From the NCBI RefSeq assembly GCF_000967245.1, contig NZ_KQ033877.1:461634-525633 (forward strand): a stretch of DNA of 64,000 nt, given 5' to 3'. The notes beneath the pieces are model-generated. The model made no database searches. It saw nothing but the letters and a program-made list of their open reading frames with translations, and was not told the DNA's origin. A program made the position numbers and the translations under genes. Shown piece after piece: positions 41,065-50,315 of the stretch. Source of the DNA: Bombilactobacillus mellis. Lineage in GTDB: Bacteria; Bacillota; Bacilli; Lactobacillales; Lactobacillaceae. Every line of letters starts with the position of its first letter. Position 1 is the stretch's first letter.

Positions 41065-41337
41065 GTGAGTTCATTAGACAATACAATGAGTTTTGATTTC
41101 AATGAAAGTCGAAGACAGGATGTTCGAGATACTCTAAAAAAAGTTTATCAAGCTTTGGAAGATAAGGGGTATAATCCGATTAATCAAATTGTGGGTTACT
41201 TATTATCTGGAGATCCGGCTTATATTCCCCGGTATAATGACGCCCGAAATTTGATTTTAAAACATGAGCGTGATGAAATTATTGAAGAATTGGTCCGCTT
41301 TTATTTAGAACATGATCATCGTGAGGCAGATAATTGA
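41065..41337 (+). CDS. IreB family regulatory phosphoprotein (UPF0297, YrzL)
   Basis: The 90-residue protein matches the IreB/YrzL family: [13 protein letters not shown] at the start and [28 protein letters not shown]-type core (about residues 30-57). In Enterococcus, IreB is phosphorylated by the Ser/Thr kinase IreK at the N-terminal threonines and affects cell-wall stress tolerance; T7 in NTMSF is the matching site here. Start is GTG 41065 with AGAGGTGG upstream. It overlaps ruvX by four bases and heads the conserved ireB-ruvX-DUF1292 operon. Confidence 0.92.
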   Translation: MSSLDNTMSFDFNESRRQDVRDTLKKVYQALEDKGYNPINQIVGYLLSGDPAYIPRYNDARNLILKHERDEIIEELVRFYLEHDHREADN

Positions 41338-41786
41338 GGATTATGGGTCTGGATGTAGGTTCTAAAACCGTTGGTGTGGCAGTTAGTGATTTATTGGGCT
41401 GGACCGCTCAGGGACTAGAAATTATTCCGATTGATGAAGAAAAATCAGAATATGGTCTCCAGCGTTTGGCTCAGTTAGTAGAAAAATATCAGGTAGAAAA
41501 ATTTGTTGTGGGTTTTCCCAAAAATATGAATAATTCCATTGGGGATCGGGCTTTGAAATCCCAACATTATGGTCACTTATTAGAAGAAAAGTTTCATTTA
41601 CCTGTAGATTATATTGATGAACGCTTAACAACAGTTCAAGCATCAAGAATGCTGATTGAAGAAGGCGATGTTTCCCGCCACAAGCGCCATCAAGTAATTG
41701 ATAAATTGGCTGCTGTCATGATTTTGCAAAACTATTTGGATCGTTTATCCTATCAAAAGACACAGCCACATGATAAGAAAGGATAA
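41334..41786 (+). CDS. ruvX: Holliday junction resolvase RuvX / YqgF-type RNase
   Basis: The 150-residue RNase H-fold nuclease is involved in 16S rRNA processing and possibly Holliday junction resolution. It shows [18 protein letters not shown] (first acidic residue), [16 protein letters not shown], and [11 protein letters not shown] with a final [13 protein letters not shown]. The start is TTG 41334, overlapping the ireB stop (ttgA), with GAGG ten bases upstream; ATG 41343 would delete the conserved opening strand. Confidence 0.94.
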   Translation: MRIMGLDVGSKTVGVAVSDLLGWTAQGLEIIPIDEEKSEYGLQRLAQLVEKYQVEKFVVGFPKNMNNSIGDRALKSQHYGHLLEEKFHLPVDYIDERLTTVQASRMLIEEGDVSRHKRHQVIDKLAAVMILQNYLDRLSYQKTQPHDKKG

Positions 41787-41789
41787 GAT

Positions 41790-42092
41790 ATGGCTAAACA
41801 AACTGATGATGATCGTGAGATTATTTTAAGCGATGATCAGGGAAATGAAGAAGTTTATCGGATATTATTTACTTTTGAAGCAGAAGAATATGGTAAATCT
41901 TATGTTCTGTTATATCGTGCTGCTGATGAAATTAATGCTGAAGTTGAGGTGCAGGCCTTTAGTTACACTCCGGATGAAAACGGTGATGTCACTTCAGGAG
42001 ATTTAGAACCAATTGAAACTAATGACGAATGGGATATGATTCAAGAAGTATTAAATACCTTTTCTGCTGACGATCAATCAGAGGAACAATAA
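41790..42092 (+). CDS. DUF1292 family protein (YrzB-like)
   Basis: A 100-residue acidic protein of the DUF1292 family, recognised by EEVYRILFTFEAEEYGKSYVLL and the late DEWDMIQEVLNTF. It is always found with ireB and ruvX in Firmicutes, as here, three bases after ruvX. No function is established. The N-terminus is unusually Asp-rich and no membrane segment is present. Confidence 0.9.
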   Translation: MAKQTDDDREIILSDDQGNEEVYRILFTFEAEEYGKSYVLLYRAADEINAEVEVQAFSYTPDENGDVTSGDLEPIETNDEWDMIQEVLNTFSADDQSEEQ

Positions 42093-42112
42093 AATTATAT
42101 TAGGGTGTAAGA

Positions 42113-42655
42113 ATGTTAAGTGGAATAATTATTCTAATTCTAGCTTACGGGATTTATGTGGGGGTTAGACGCGGATTAGTACTTCAAGCAATTTATACTT
42201 TCAATTTTGGGATTAGTTTTATAGTAGCTTATTTATCTTGTCGTTGGTTAGGCCCGAAACTTGATCTGATTGTTCCTTATCCGTCTGCTTCTCCGCGCAG
42301 CTATTTTGCTTTTTTTAGTAACAAGGTTAGTTTGAGTCTTGATCGTTCTTTTTATTATGGAGTTGCTTTTTTGTTAGTTCTGTTAGTTGGTTGGCTGTTT
42401 TCCCAAATTATCGGTCATTATTTATATGATTTGACTTTTTATCCAATGGCTGAGGACTTAAGTCATGTAAGCAGTGCCTTGTTGGCCTTTATTTGCAATT
42501 ATATTGCTATTTTCTCCGTTTTATACGTTTTGGCCTTAGTTCCTGTTTATAGTTTGCAAAAAGCACTGGACCAATCTTGGGTAGCCTCAGCGATGATCCG
42601 CTATTCTTTAATTTTAACTAGATCATTTACGCATTTATTATTAGTGGCAGTTTAA
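42113..42655 (+). CDS. CvpA family membrane protein
   Basis: The 180-residue protein has about four hydrophobic helices and matches the CvpA (colicin V production) family: a helix at the very N-terminus (IIILILAYGIYVGVRRGLV), a second at SFIVAYLSCRWLGP, a third at FYYGVAFLLVLLVGWLFSQI, and a last at SALLAFICNYIAIFSVLYVL. In Firmicutes cvpA commonly lies just upstream of mutS2, as here. Its exact role is unclear; it is not evidence of a bacteriocin. It is the last gene of the ireB operon. Confidence 0.8.
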   Translation: MLSGIIILILAYGIYVGVRRGLVLQAIYTFNFGISFIVAYLSCRWLGPKLDLIVPYPSASPRSYFAFFSNKVSLSLDRSFYYGVAFLLVLLVGWLFSQIIGHYLYDLTFYPMAEDLSHVSSALLAFICNYIAIFSVLYVLALVPVYSLQKALDQSWVASAMIRYSLILTRSFTHLLLVAV

Positions 42656-42792
42656 CCTTGGCAGAGTTGTTCCAGATGGAAAATTAATTATTTTTGATTT
42701 AAAATAAAGAAAAACATTTGAATAAAGTGATTTAATTAGAAAATACAGGCGATAATGGGAATTTTTGAAACTTAACTTATCTACTGTTTTCT

Positions 42793-42832
42793 AGAGGAGT
42801 GGGGAAGATTAATTTATCTCGGCTCCTTTTTC
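42793..42832 (+). terminator. Probable terminator or attenuator before mutS2
   Basis: GGAG (42796-42799) and CTCC (42823-42826) close a hairpin with an inner AGAT/ATCT pairing, followed by five T. It ends 20 bases before the mutS2 start, so it ends the cvpA transcript or attenuates mutS2. Confidence 0.55.
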
Positions 42833-42852
42833 ATATTTGTAAGGAAAAATAG

Positions 42853-45207
42853 ATGAATAAAAGAATTTTACAAACTTTAGAGTACTACAAAGTTAAAAAT
42901 GCCTTGAGTCAATTTTTAATTACGAACCAAGGACAGCAGCAATTGCAAAAATTATTACCCAGTAGTCAACGCCAGCAAGTGCAAGACTGGTTAAATGAAA
43001 CTAAAGATGGTATGGATGTTTTACGTTTGGATCAGGAAATTCCGGTGGCTGCCACCCAAGATATTCAGCAGGAATTACGTCGCTTGAAAATTTTTGCTAC
43101 TTTGAATGCCACCGAAATTTATCATATTAGTCAAGTTTTGCAAATTTCTCAAAACATTAAAAAATTTATGGCGGATTTTAGAGAAGCTGGAGTAGATTTT
43201 CGCTGTTTATATACGTTAGCCGACCAGTTAGTGGCTTTACCACAAATTACAGAGCGCTTAGTCCAATCAGTCGATGCAAGTGGCAAAATTTTAGACAGTG
43301 CTTCACCACAATTACAACAAATTCGCCATACTTTACAAGTTACCCAACAAAGAATCCGCGAACGTTTAGAAGGATATGTCCGCGGCTCTAGTAGTAAATA
43401 TCTCAGTGAACCGTTGATTACGGTTCGTGAAGGTCATCTGGTGTTGCCAGTTAAACAAGCAGCGCGAAGGCATTTTGGCGGGATTGTTTATGATCAAAGT
43501 GCCAGTGGTCAGACCGTTTATGTTGAACCGCAGAGTGTTATTGGATTAAATAATACAGTCCAAGAACAGCAACTGGCAGAAAAACAAGAACTTCAAAGAA
43601 TTTTGCAGGAACTTAGTGATTTAATACGTCCATATCAAACTGAATTACGGCAAAATGCCTGGCTAGTGGGTCACTTTGATCTGATTAACGCCAAGGCCCA
43701 ATATGCAAAGTTATTACATGCTACGGAACCGCTGCTAACGGCAGATAACCGTTTTAATTTAAAATCGGCCCGCCATCCTTTAATTGATCCGCAACAAGTA
43801 GTTCCTAATTCTATTAGTTTAGGAACGGATTATCATAACTTGATTATTACCGGCCCTAATACTGGCGGAAAAACCATCGTTTTGAAAACGGTGGGGCTTT
43901 TAGAATTAATGGCGCAATCAGGATTGTTCATTCCAGCAGCAGAAGGCAGTCAAGTAGCTGTATTTCAAGAAATATTTGCTGATATTGGTGATGAACAATC
44001 AATTGAACAAAACTTAAGTACCTTCTCTTCCCATATGGATAATATCATTAATATTCTGCGCCAAACAACTACTGCCAGTTTAGTACTTCTAGATGAATTA
44101 GGAGCCGGCACAGATCCGCAAGAAGGAGCTGCTTTAGCAATCGCTTTGATTGAAGCTTTTTCCCAACAGCATTGTGATTTAATGGTTACCACTCACTATC
44201 CGGAATTAAAAGTTTTTGCTTATAATTATGCACAAACAATTAATGCCTCGATGGAATTTGATCAACAGACTTTACAGCCCACTTATCGGCTGCTGGTGGG
44301 AATACCTGGTAGTAGTAATGCGTTTGATATTGCGAGTCGTTTGGGAATGCCAGCACAGGTCGTTGAGCGGGCGCGTCAATTACAAAGTGGTGCCAGTCAA
44401 GATTTGAATGCGATGATTCAGTCTTTAGAAAAGCAGCGCCATAATTATGAAACGACGACTAAAAAATATCAGCAGCAATTAAAAGAAGTTCAACAACAGC
44501 AGCAAAATTTAGCTGCTCAAACTAGACACTTGCAGCAGCAGCAGGATCAAATTATTGATCAGGCTAAAGTAAAAGCTAATCAATTAGTTGATAAATCTGA
44601 AAAACAGGCGGCCAAAATTATCAAACAATTGCGAGAGCTGCAAGCCAGGTCGGCGGCAACTATTAAAGATGATCAGTTAATTAGTGCGCAAACACAACTG
44701 AAACAGTTGCGTCAGGAACGAAAACTTCAAAAGAATAAAGTATTACAACGGGCCAAAAAACAAAAGGCTATTAAAGTGGGCGATGACGTTCATGTGGATA
44801 ATTATGATCAAGATGGGGTTGTGATTGGTAAGGATAAAAAAGGCAATTTTGAAGTTCAATTAGGAATTTTAAAAATGCGTTTACCCCAAGAACAATTGAC
44901 AAAGATTGCTGGGGCTCAGCAAGATAAAAAACAGACAGTTTCCCGCCACCGGACGCGAACTTCTTTACCTTTGCAATTAGATCTGCGTGGCAAACGCTAT
45001 GCCGAAGCAATGGCTGACTTGGATCAATATATTGATGCTGCCTTATTGGCTAACTACGGCCGGGTAACTATTATTCATGGCTTTGGCACCGGAGCTATTC
45101 GTAATGGTGTGCAAAAATATCTGCAGAGTAATCCGCGCGTTAAAAAATTTGCTTATGCCCCAGCCAACGCTGGCGGTCAAGGAGCAACTATTGTGGATTT
45201 AGGCTAA
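42853..45207 (+). CDS. mutS2: Endonuclease MutS2
   Basis: MutS2 suppresses homologous recombination and rescues collided ribosomes. The 784-residue protein lacks the MutS mismatch-recognition domain and has the ATPase core with Walker A GPNTGGKT (about residues 336-343), LLDELGAGTDPQEG and TTHYPELK, a Gln/Lys-rich coiled coil (about 520-640), a KOW-like segment (VGDDVHVDNYDQDGVVIG), and a C-terminal Smr nuclease domain (LDLRGKRYAEAM, HGFGTGAIRNGVQ). ATG 42853 follows AAGGAAA. Confidence 0.96.
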   Translation: MNKRILQTLEYYKVKNALSQFLITNQGQQQLQKLLPSSQRQQVQDWLNETKDGMDVLRLDQEIPVAATQDIQQELRRLKIFATLNATEIYHISQVLQISQNIKKFMADFREAGVDFRCLYTLADQLVALPQITERLVQSVDASGKILDSASPQLQQIRHTLQVTQQRIRERLEGYVRGSSSKYLSEPLITVREGHLVLPVKQAARRHFGGIVYDQSASGQTVYVEPQSVIGLNNTVQEQQLAEKQELQRILQELSDLIRPYQTELRQNAWLVGHFDLINAKAQYAKLLHATEPLLTADNRFNLKSARHPLIDPQQVVPNSISLGTDYHNLIITGPNTGGKTIVLKTVGLLELMAQSGLFIPAAEGSQVAVFQEIFADIGDEQSIEQNLSTFSSHMDNIINILRQTTTASLVLLDELGAGTDPQEGAALAIALIEAFSQQHCDLMVTTHYPELKVFAYNYAQTINASMEFDQQTLQPTYRLLVGIPGSSNAFDIASRLGMPAQVVERARQLQSGASQDLNAMIQSLEKQRHNYETTTKKYQQQLKEVQQQQQNLAAQTRHLQQQQDQIIDQAKVKANQLVDKSEKQAAKIIKQLRELQARSAATIKDDQLISAQTQLKQLRQERKLQKNKVLQRAKKQKAIKVGDDVHVDNYDQDGVVIGKDKKGNFEVQLGILKMRLPQEQLTKIAGAQQDKKQTVSRHRTRTSLPLQLDLRGKRYAEAMADLDQYIDAALLANYGRVTIIHGFGTGAIRNGVQKYLQSNPRVKKFAYAPANAGGQGATIVDLG

Positions 45208-45225
45208 TAATTAAAGCAGATAATT

Positions 45226-45253
45226 TTGTGATTAACATCGGACTTGCTACAAT
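45226..45253 (+). promoter_or_regulatory. trxA promoter
   Basis: TTGTGA (45226-45231), 16-base spacer, TACAAT (45248-45253), 27 bases before trxA. Confidence 0.7.
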
Positions 45254-45279
45254 GATAATGAGTAAGAGGAGATGAGATA

Positions 45280-45588
45280 ATGGTAGAAGAAATTACTGAT
45301 CAAAACTTTGCAGATGAGACTAGTCAAGGGTTGGTTTTAACTGATTTTTGGGCAACTTGGTGTGGTCCTTGTCGGATGCAGGCTCCTGTAATTGAAAAAT
45401 TAGCTGAACAGTATGACGATGTCAAATTTACAAAAATGGATGTTGATGCTAATCCGAAAACTCCAAATGAGTTTGGAATCCAAGCCATTCCAACTTTGAT
45501 TTTAAAAAAAGATGGACAAATAGTCGAAACTATGGTGGGCTATCAAAGTGAGTCCCAATTGAAACAAACTATTGAAAAACATTCATAA
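45280..45588 (+). CDS. trxA: Thioredoxin
   Basis: A 102-residue thioredoxin with the redox motif WCGPC (about residues 28-32) in TDFWATWCGPCRMQAP and the cis-proline in AIPTLI. It reduces cytoplasmic disulfides with thioredoxin reductase, encoded elsewhere. ATG 45280 follows AGAGGAGATGAG. Own promoter and terminator, so monocistronic; mutS2-trxA order is common in lactobacilli. Confidence 0.96.
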   Translation: MVEEITDQNFADETSQGLVLTDFWATWCGPCRMQAPVIEKLAEQYDDVKFTKMDVDANPKTPNEFGIQAIPTLILKKDGQIVETMVGYQSESQLKQTIEKHS

Positions 45589-45599
45589 AATAAAAATTA

Positions 45600-45640
45600 T
45601 AAAAAGGTTTGGGAAATATTTCCTGGGCCTTTTATTTTAT
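45600..45640 (+). terminator. Rho-independent terminator after trxA
   Basis: AAAAGG...CCTTTT with an inner GGAAAT/ATTTCC pairing forms an interrupted stem followed by T-rich sequence. The next 70 bases hold nothing that I recognise before the dlt promoter. Confidence 0.75.
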
Positions 45641-45714
45641 CTTCCGGGAGGCACAGCCTACTTAAAGGTATTTTTTGAGAGGGGAAAAGCTGCTTTTTTT
45701 ATCCAATGAAATAG

Positions 45715-45743
45715 TTGTTCCTAAGTATGATTTTTACTATAAT
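45715..45743 (+). promoter_or_regulatory. dlt operon promoter
   Basis: TTGTTC (45715-45720), 17-base spacer, TATAAT (45738-45743), 88 bases before dltX. A second TATAAT at 45794-45799 has no good -35 box. Confidence 0.65.
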
Positions 45744-45830
45744 GTACCTGATTATTGTCATTTGTGATTTAAGCTAAGAACGTAATAAAGCGTTATAATA
45801 AACAAATGTTGACAAAGGGAGTAATAACTA

Positions 45831-45971
45831 TTGAAAAAGTTTTTACAACAACACCCAGCTGTGAAATTTATTGCGCAGACACTTTTTTATTTTTTGATTA
45901 TCATGGCCTTGGTTTATTTGTATAGTTACGCTGGCAACAATAATAGTGGCTTCATCTATAATGAATTTTAG
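45831..45971 (+). CDS. dltX: DltX, teichoic acid D-alanylation accessory protein
   Basis: A 46-residue protein that short-gene filters usually miss. It reads MKKFLQQHPAVKFIAQTLFY then a single membrane helix (FLIIMALVYLYSY) and the family C-terminus NSGFIYNEF. DltX is the small membrane subunit that works with DltB and DltD in moving D-alanine onto teichoic acid, and its conserved C-terminal Phe-x-Tyr-x-x-Phe motif is present (FIYNEF). The start is TTG 45831 with AAAGGGAG at 45814-45821. It lies 15 bases before dltA and leads the operon. Confidence 0.93.
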   Translation: MKKFLQQHPAVKFIAQTLFYFLIIMALVYLYSYAGNNNSGFIYNEF

Positions 45972-45986
45972 GAGGAAGATGAACTC

Positions 45987-47498
45987 GTGCGTTATCAATT
46001 AACTAATATTTTGACCGCAATTGATCAAAAAGCAAAAAATAATCCCGCTGCTTGTTATCAAGATGATCAGGGATTGCACTCTTATCAAGATTTATATCAG
46101 CAAACCAATTGTTTGGCAGCTTACTTTCAATCATTAAACTGGCCCGCTCAGGCGCCGGTAATTGTTTATGGTGATCAAAGTTTCTTTATGATTGTTGTAA
46201 TGATTGCAGTAGTGAAATCGGGGCATGCTTATATACCTGTGGATGCTCATTCACCAAAAGAGCGTTTAATACAGATTAATGAGATTGCTCAGCCGGCAGC
46301 AGCTTTGGGCGTGGTGGATTTGCCGGTTCAATTGAATGTCCCAACTTTGACTTGGCAACAGTTACAATCTAATCTTAACTATCACAAAACGACATGTGAT
46401 CGTACTCAAAGTATCCAAGGAGATCAGAATTTTTATATTATTTTCACTTCAGGGACGACAGGAGTTCCTAAGGGAGTCCAAATTAGCCACAATAACTTAT
46501 TAAGTTATGTGAACTGGACTATTAATGATTTTAATTTGCATGAAAAAATTCGCTGCCTGTCACAACCGCCCTATTCTTTTGATCTTTCTGTAATGGATTT
46601 ATATCCTACTTTAGTATTAGGTGGAACTTTATTAGCTTTATCACATGAAACTACTGAAAATTTTGGGCAACTGTTTCAAGTTCTGCCGACTCTAAACTTA
46701 GAGGAATGGGTATCTACACCTTCTTTTATCGAATTATGTCTGTTAGATAAAAATTTTAATCAGAATAATTATCCGCATTTACGGCATTTCTTATTTTGTG
46801 GAGAAGAATTAACCCGCAGCACGGCTCAGAGTTTACTGCAACGTTTTCCTAAGGCCCAAGTTTTTAATACTTATGGACCCACAGAAGCTTGTGTGGCTGT
46901 GACTTCTTTAGAGGTCACCCCGCAAGTTATTGAGCAAAATCAGCGTTTGCCCATCGGTTTTGTTAAACCGGATACCACGATTACAGCTATTGATGAGAAT
47001 GGACACGAAAGTTTTGAGGGAGAATTAATTATTAGTGGCCCCAGTGTATCTAAAGGTTACTTAAATAATCCTCAAAAAACTGCGCAGGCTTTTTTTACCA
47101 AAGCAGAACAGCCTGCTTATCGTTCAGGCGACTTAGGCTCAATTAAAGCTGACGGCTCAATTTATTATCATGGTCGGACGGATTTTCAAATCAAGCTGCA
47201 TGGCTATCGGATTGAATTAGAAGATATTGACCAAAATCTTTTAGCCTTGCCCAGCGTTGATCAGGCAATTACGGTGCCTCGTTATGATAAGAATCATCGG
47301 GTTAAACAAATTATTGCTTACGTGGTTTTAAATCAAAAATTAGAAGATGCGCAAACAGTTTTAAAACAGCAATTAGCCAAGAACGTAATGGAATATATGA
47401 TTCCGCAAAGAATCGAAGTTCGTTCACAATTGCCGAAAACTGCTAATGGTAAAATTGATCGCAAGACATTGATGGCAGAGGTAAACGGACATGATTAA
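45987..47498 (+). CDS. dltA: D-alanine--poly(phosphoribitol) ligase DltA
   Basis: DltA activates D-alanine with ATP and loads it on the DltC phosphopantetheine arm. The 503-residue adenylating enzyme has YIIFTSGTTGVPKGVQISH (about residues 151-169), NTYGPTEACVAVT, YRSGDLGSI, RTDFQIKLHGYRIEL and the catalytic lysine in LPKTANGKIDRKTL. Start is GTG 45987, 11 bases after AGGAGG. Overlaps dltB by 8 bases. Confidence 0.96.
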   Translation: MRYQLTNILTAIDQKAKNNPAACYQDDQGLHSYQDLYQQTNCLAAYFQSLNWPAQAPVIVYGDQSFFMIVVMIAVVKSGHAYIPVDAHSPKERLIQINEIAQPAAALGVVDLPVQLNVPTLTWQQLQSNLNYHKTTCDRTQSIQGDQNFYIIFTSGTTGVPKGVQISHNNLLSYVNWTINDFNLHEKIRCLSQPPYSFDLSVMDLYPTLVLGGTLLALSHETTENFGQLFQVLPTLNLEEWVSTPSFIELCLLDKNFNQNNYPHLRHFLFCGEELTRSTAQSLLQRFPKAQVFNTYGPTEACVAVTSLEVTPQVIEQNQRLPIGFVKPDTTITAIDENGHESFEGELIISGPSVSKGYLNNPQKTAQAFFTKAEQPAYRSGDLGSIKADGSIYYHGRTDFQIKLHGYRIELEDIDQNLLALPSVDQAITVPRYDKNHRVKQIIAYVVLNQKLEDAQTVLKQQLAKNVMEYMIPQRIEVRSQLPKTANGKIDRKTLMAEVNGHD

Positions 47499-48711
47499 TT
47501 TGCAACCTTATCAAAATCCGCAATACTTTATTTTATTATTGATAGCTTTGTTGCCATTAATGATTGGGCTTTATCGCGGGCAGCGCTGGCATTTTTATGA
47601 GAGTCTGGTTTCGCTTTTGTTCTTATTTTTTATTTTTGATGCCGAAAAAACGTCTCAGGGTCTGGCTTTAATTGCCTATACGATTATTCAAACACTGATT
47701 GTGAAAAGTTATTGTAGTTATCGCAATAATCCACGTTTTCAGAATAATTTTTGGGTTTTTGCTTTAGCGATTGTTTTATCGATTCTGCAGCTGGTTATTG
47801 TCAAGCTAACCCCTTTATTTGCAGCGGGGAATGATTCTATTATCGGTTTTTTAGGTATTAGTTATTTAACCTTTAAAACGGTCGGCATGATTATGGAAAT
47901 CCGTGATGGAGCTATTAAAGAGTTTAATCTAGGCAAATTTCTCCATTTTTTACTGTTTTTCCCCACCATTTCTTCTGGACCCATTGATCGTTACCGGCGT
48001 TTTATCAAAGATTACGATAATGTTCCTAGCCAAGAAAAATATATTGGTTTAATTGGTAAGGGATTGCATAATATTTTTCTAGGTTTCTTATATAAATTTT
48101 TACTAGGATTTTTATTTGGTAAAATGTGGCTGCCGCAGATTCAACAATTAGCGCTGGCTCAAAGGCATACTGCTCCTTTAGGAATTTCAATTTATTTGCT
48201 TGGTTATATGTATTGTTATAGTATGTATTTATTCTTTGACTTCGCTGGTTATAGTTTATTTGCGACTGGTGTTAGTTATTTGATGGGAATTGAAACACCT
48301 GTCAACTTTAACCGGCCTTTTGCCGCCCATAATTTAAAGGAATTCTGGAATCGGTGGCATATGACTTTATCTTTCTGGTTCCGTGATTATATTTATATGC
48401 GGTTTGTTTTTTGGGCGATGAAAAATAAAGTTCTCAAGAGCCGAATTGCTATGGCTAATGTCGGTTATTTATTGTTATTTTTAACGATGGGTATTTGGCA
48501 TGGTGAAACTTGGTATTATATTATTTATGGATTATTTCATGCTGTAGTGTTGATTATGACAGATGCCTGGCTTCGTTTTAAAAAACGGCATCGCCAGCAT
48601 ATTCCATCCAATCGTTTTACGAAATACTTTGCAATTTTTATGACTTTCAATACAGTTTGTCTCAGTTTTTTAATTTTTTCCGGATTCTTAGATACCCTGT
48701 GGTTTAAATAA
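47491..48711 (+). CDS. dltB: DltB, MBOAT-family D-alanyl transfer membrane protein
   Basis: The 406-residue MBOAT protein passes D-alanine from DltC across the membrane. About eleven hydrophobic segments are visible. The MBOAT catalytic histidine lies in TMGIWHGETWYYIIYG (about residues 331-346), with FWNRWHMTLSFWFRDYIY before it, forming the channel and active site. ATG 47491 overlaps the end of dltA, with GGCAGAGG upstream inside that gene. Confidence 0.96.
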   Translation: MINLQPYQNPQYFILLLIALLPLMIGLYRGQRWHFYESLVSLLFLFFIFDAEKTSQGLALIAYTIIQTLIVKSYCSYRNNPRFQNNFWVFALAIVLSILQLVIVKLTPLFAAGNDSIIGFLGISYLTFKTVGMIMEIRDGAIKEFNLGKFLHFLLFFPTISSGPIDRYRRFIKDYDNVPSQEKYIGLIGKGLHNIFLGFLYKFLLGFLFGKMWLPQIQQLALAQRHTAPLGISIYLLGYMYCYSMYLFFDFAGYSLFATGVSYLMGIETPVNFNRPFAAHNLKEFWNRWHMTLSFWFRDYIYMRFVFWAMKNKVLKSRIAMANVGYLLLFLTMGIWHGETWYYIIYGLFHAVVLIMTDAWLRFKKRHRQHIPSNRFTKYFAIFMTFNTVCLSFLIFSGFLDTLWFK

Positions 48712-48727
48712 TTAGGAGGTTTTTATA

Positions 48728-48970
48728 ATGGATGTAAAAACAACAGTTTTAGATATTTTGGCAGATTTGACTGGTGATGACGATGTGAAAAATAACTTGG
48801 ATACTTCGTTATTTGACAGTGGTTTGTTGGATTCTATGGCGACCGTGCAATTATTATTAGAGTTGCAGCAGCAATTAGGTATTGATGTGCCGGTTTCAGA
48901 ATTTGATCGAAAAGAATGGGAAACACCTAATAAAATTATTGCAAAGGTTGAAAATTTGAAAAATGAGTAA
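48728..48970 (+). CDS. dltC: D-alanyl carrier protein DltC
   Basis: An 80-residue acyl-carrier-type protein. The phosphopantetheine serine is Ser36 within [14 protein letters not shown], matching the DSM motif. It accepts D-alanine from DltA and docks on DltB. ATG 48728 follows AGGAGG. It overlaps dltD by 8 bases. Confidence 0.97.
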   Translation: MDVKTTVLDILADLTGDDDVKNNLDTSLFDSGLLDSMATVQLLLELQQQLGIDVPVSEFDRKEWETPNKIIAKVENLKNE

Positions 48971-50234
48971 TCTAAAAAAGCTGGTCAGAGTTATCGCACC
49001 GATGATTTTGGCTGCTGCTTTGGCTGTTTTGGTCTTATATGGTCCTTTGCATTTTCCAATTACCAGCCAAACCGTGCAAAGAGCTTCGACTTCTTTAACG
49101 GCTAATGTTTTAAGAGGAGATCAAATTAAAGATCGGGCTTTAGATGACGGCTATTTAATGATGATTGGCTCGTCTGAACTTTCGCGATTTGATTCCTTAC
49201 ATCCAGCGGTCCTGACACAAAAATATCACCGCGGTTATCGCCCGTTCTTATTAGGATCTGCGGGGACGCAATCTTTAACCCACTTTTTCTCAACTGAGGC
49301 CATGGGGAAGCATTTAAATCATAAACGGGTAGTAGTTTTTATTTCACCGCAGTGGTTTGTAAAAACGGGCGTTGATCCGCAAATGTTTGGCCATTATTAT
49401 TCCAAACAGCAGGCAGTTTATTTTATTAAGCATGCTAATCCGCAAACGCGTGCTGATCGTTATGCGGCAAAGCGCTTATTGGCTATGCCTTCGGGGCATT
49501 CTGACGATAATATTGAAAATGCGTTGCACAAGATTGCCGCTGGAAAAAATATTAGTGGTTGGAATCGATTTATGGTTGGTCAGTTAAGTAGTGTGAATTT
49601 ACGCCACCAGGATCAGTTATTTACGCGCTTATTTATTGATAACAACGAAAAAATAATTAACGATCGTGCTAAAATGTTGCCGGAGCACTATAATTATCAG
49701 AGACTAGATCAATTGGCTTTTATTCTGGGTAAAGAACATACAACCAATAACGAATTTGGCGTCGATAATAAATTTTATAAACGAAAATTACGTCCTTATG
49801 TGAAGGGTTTGAAAAATAGCCAAACCAAATTTACTTATGAATATGGTCCGGAATATTCTGATTTTCAGTTATTATTAAATCAGTTTAAACGACATCAAGT
49901 AACACCTTTGTTTATTATTACCCCAGTTAATGGTGCCTGGATGGATTATACTGGTTTACGGCCCCAAATGTTGGATCGTTTTGACAAAAAGATTAATTAT
50001 CAGTTGCGGTCACAAGGATTTGATCACATAGTTGATTTGCACCGTGATGGCAGAATCCCATTTTTTATGCAAGATACCATTCATCTGGGTTGGCGCGGCT
50101 GGCTGCGGGTTGATCACAAAATGCATCAGTTTGTCCAGCAACCCTTGACAACGCCACATTATCACCTGGATAATTATTTCTATAGTCAAAATTGGCGTGA
50201 TCGTAATCCACGAACTTTGAAGCAATTACCATAG
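48963..50234 (+). CDS. dltD: DltD, D-alanyl transfer protein
   Basis: The 423-residue protein has an N-terminal membrane anchor (about residues 8-28) and an extracellular SGNH-like esterase domain that moves D-alanine to lipoteichoic acid. The probable nucleophile is the serine in [10 protein letters not shown] (about residue 63-64) and the catalytic Asp/His lies in [12 protein letters not shown] near residue 370. ATG 48963 lies in the end of dltC. A terminator closes the operon after its stop. Confidence 0.95.
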   Translation: MSNLKKLVRVIAPMILAAALAVLVLYGPLHFPITSQTVQRASTSLTANVLRGDQIKDRALDDGYLMMIGSSELSRFDSLHPAVLTQKYHRGYRPFLLGSAGTQSLTHFFSTEAMGKHLNHKRVVVFISPQWFVKTGVDPQMFGHYYSKQQAVYFIKHANPQTRADRYAAKRLLAMPSGHSDDNIENALHKIAAGKNISGWNRFMVGQLSSVNLRHQDQLFTRLFIDNNEKIINDRAKMLPEHYNYQRLDQLAFILGKEHTTNNEFGVDNKFYKRKLRPYVKGLKNSQTKFTYEYGPEYSDFQLLLNQFKRHQVTPLFIITPVNGAWMDYTGLRPQMLDRFDKKINYQLRSQGFDHIVDLHRDGRIPFFMQDTIHLGWRGWLRVDHKMHQFVQQPLTTPHYHLDNYFYSQNWRDRNPRTLKQLP

Positions 50235-50261
50235 TTATGCAAAAGTAATTTTATCAAAAAT

Positions 50262-50296
50262 CAAAGAGGCCGGCGACTTATGTTTCGGCCTTTTTG
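50262..50296 (+). terminator. Rho-independent terminator of the dlt operon
   Basis: AGGCCG (50267-50272) and CGGCCT (50286-50291) with a 13-base loop, followed by TTTT; flanking A and T runs lengthen the stem. It ends 20 bases before murI. Confidence 0.8.
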
Positions 50297-50315
50297 AATA
50301 GAAAGCAGGAAAATA

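Noticed and set aside
42113-42655. CvpA family protein read as a bacteriocin system
   Set aside because: The name is historical; the gene lies in the conserved cvpA-mutS2 setting and no bacteriocin or immunity gene is nearby.
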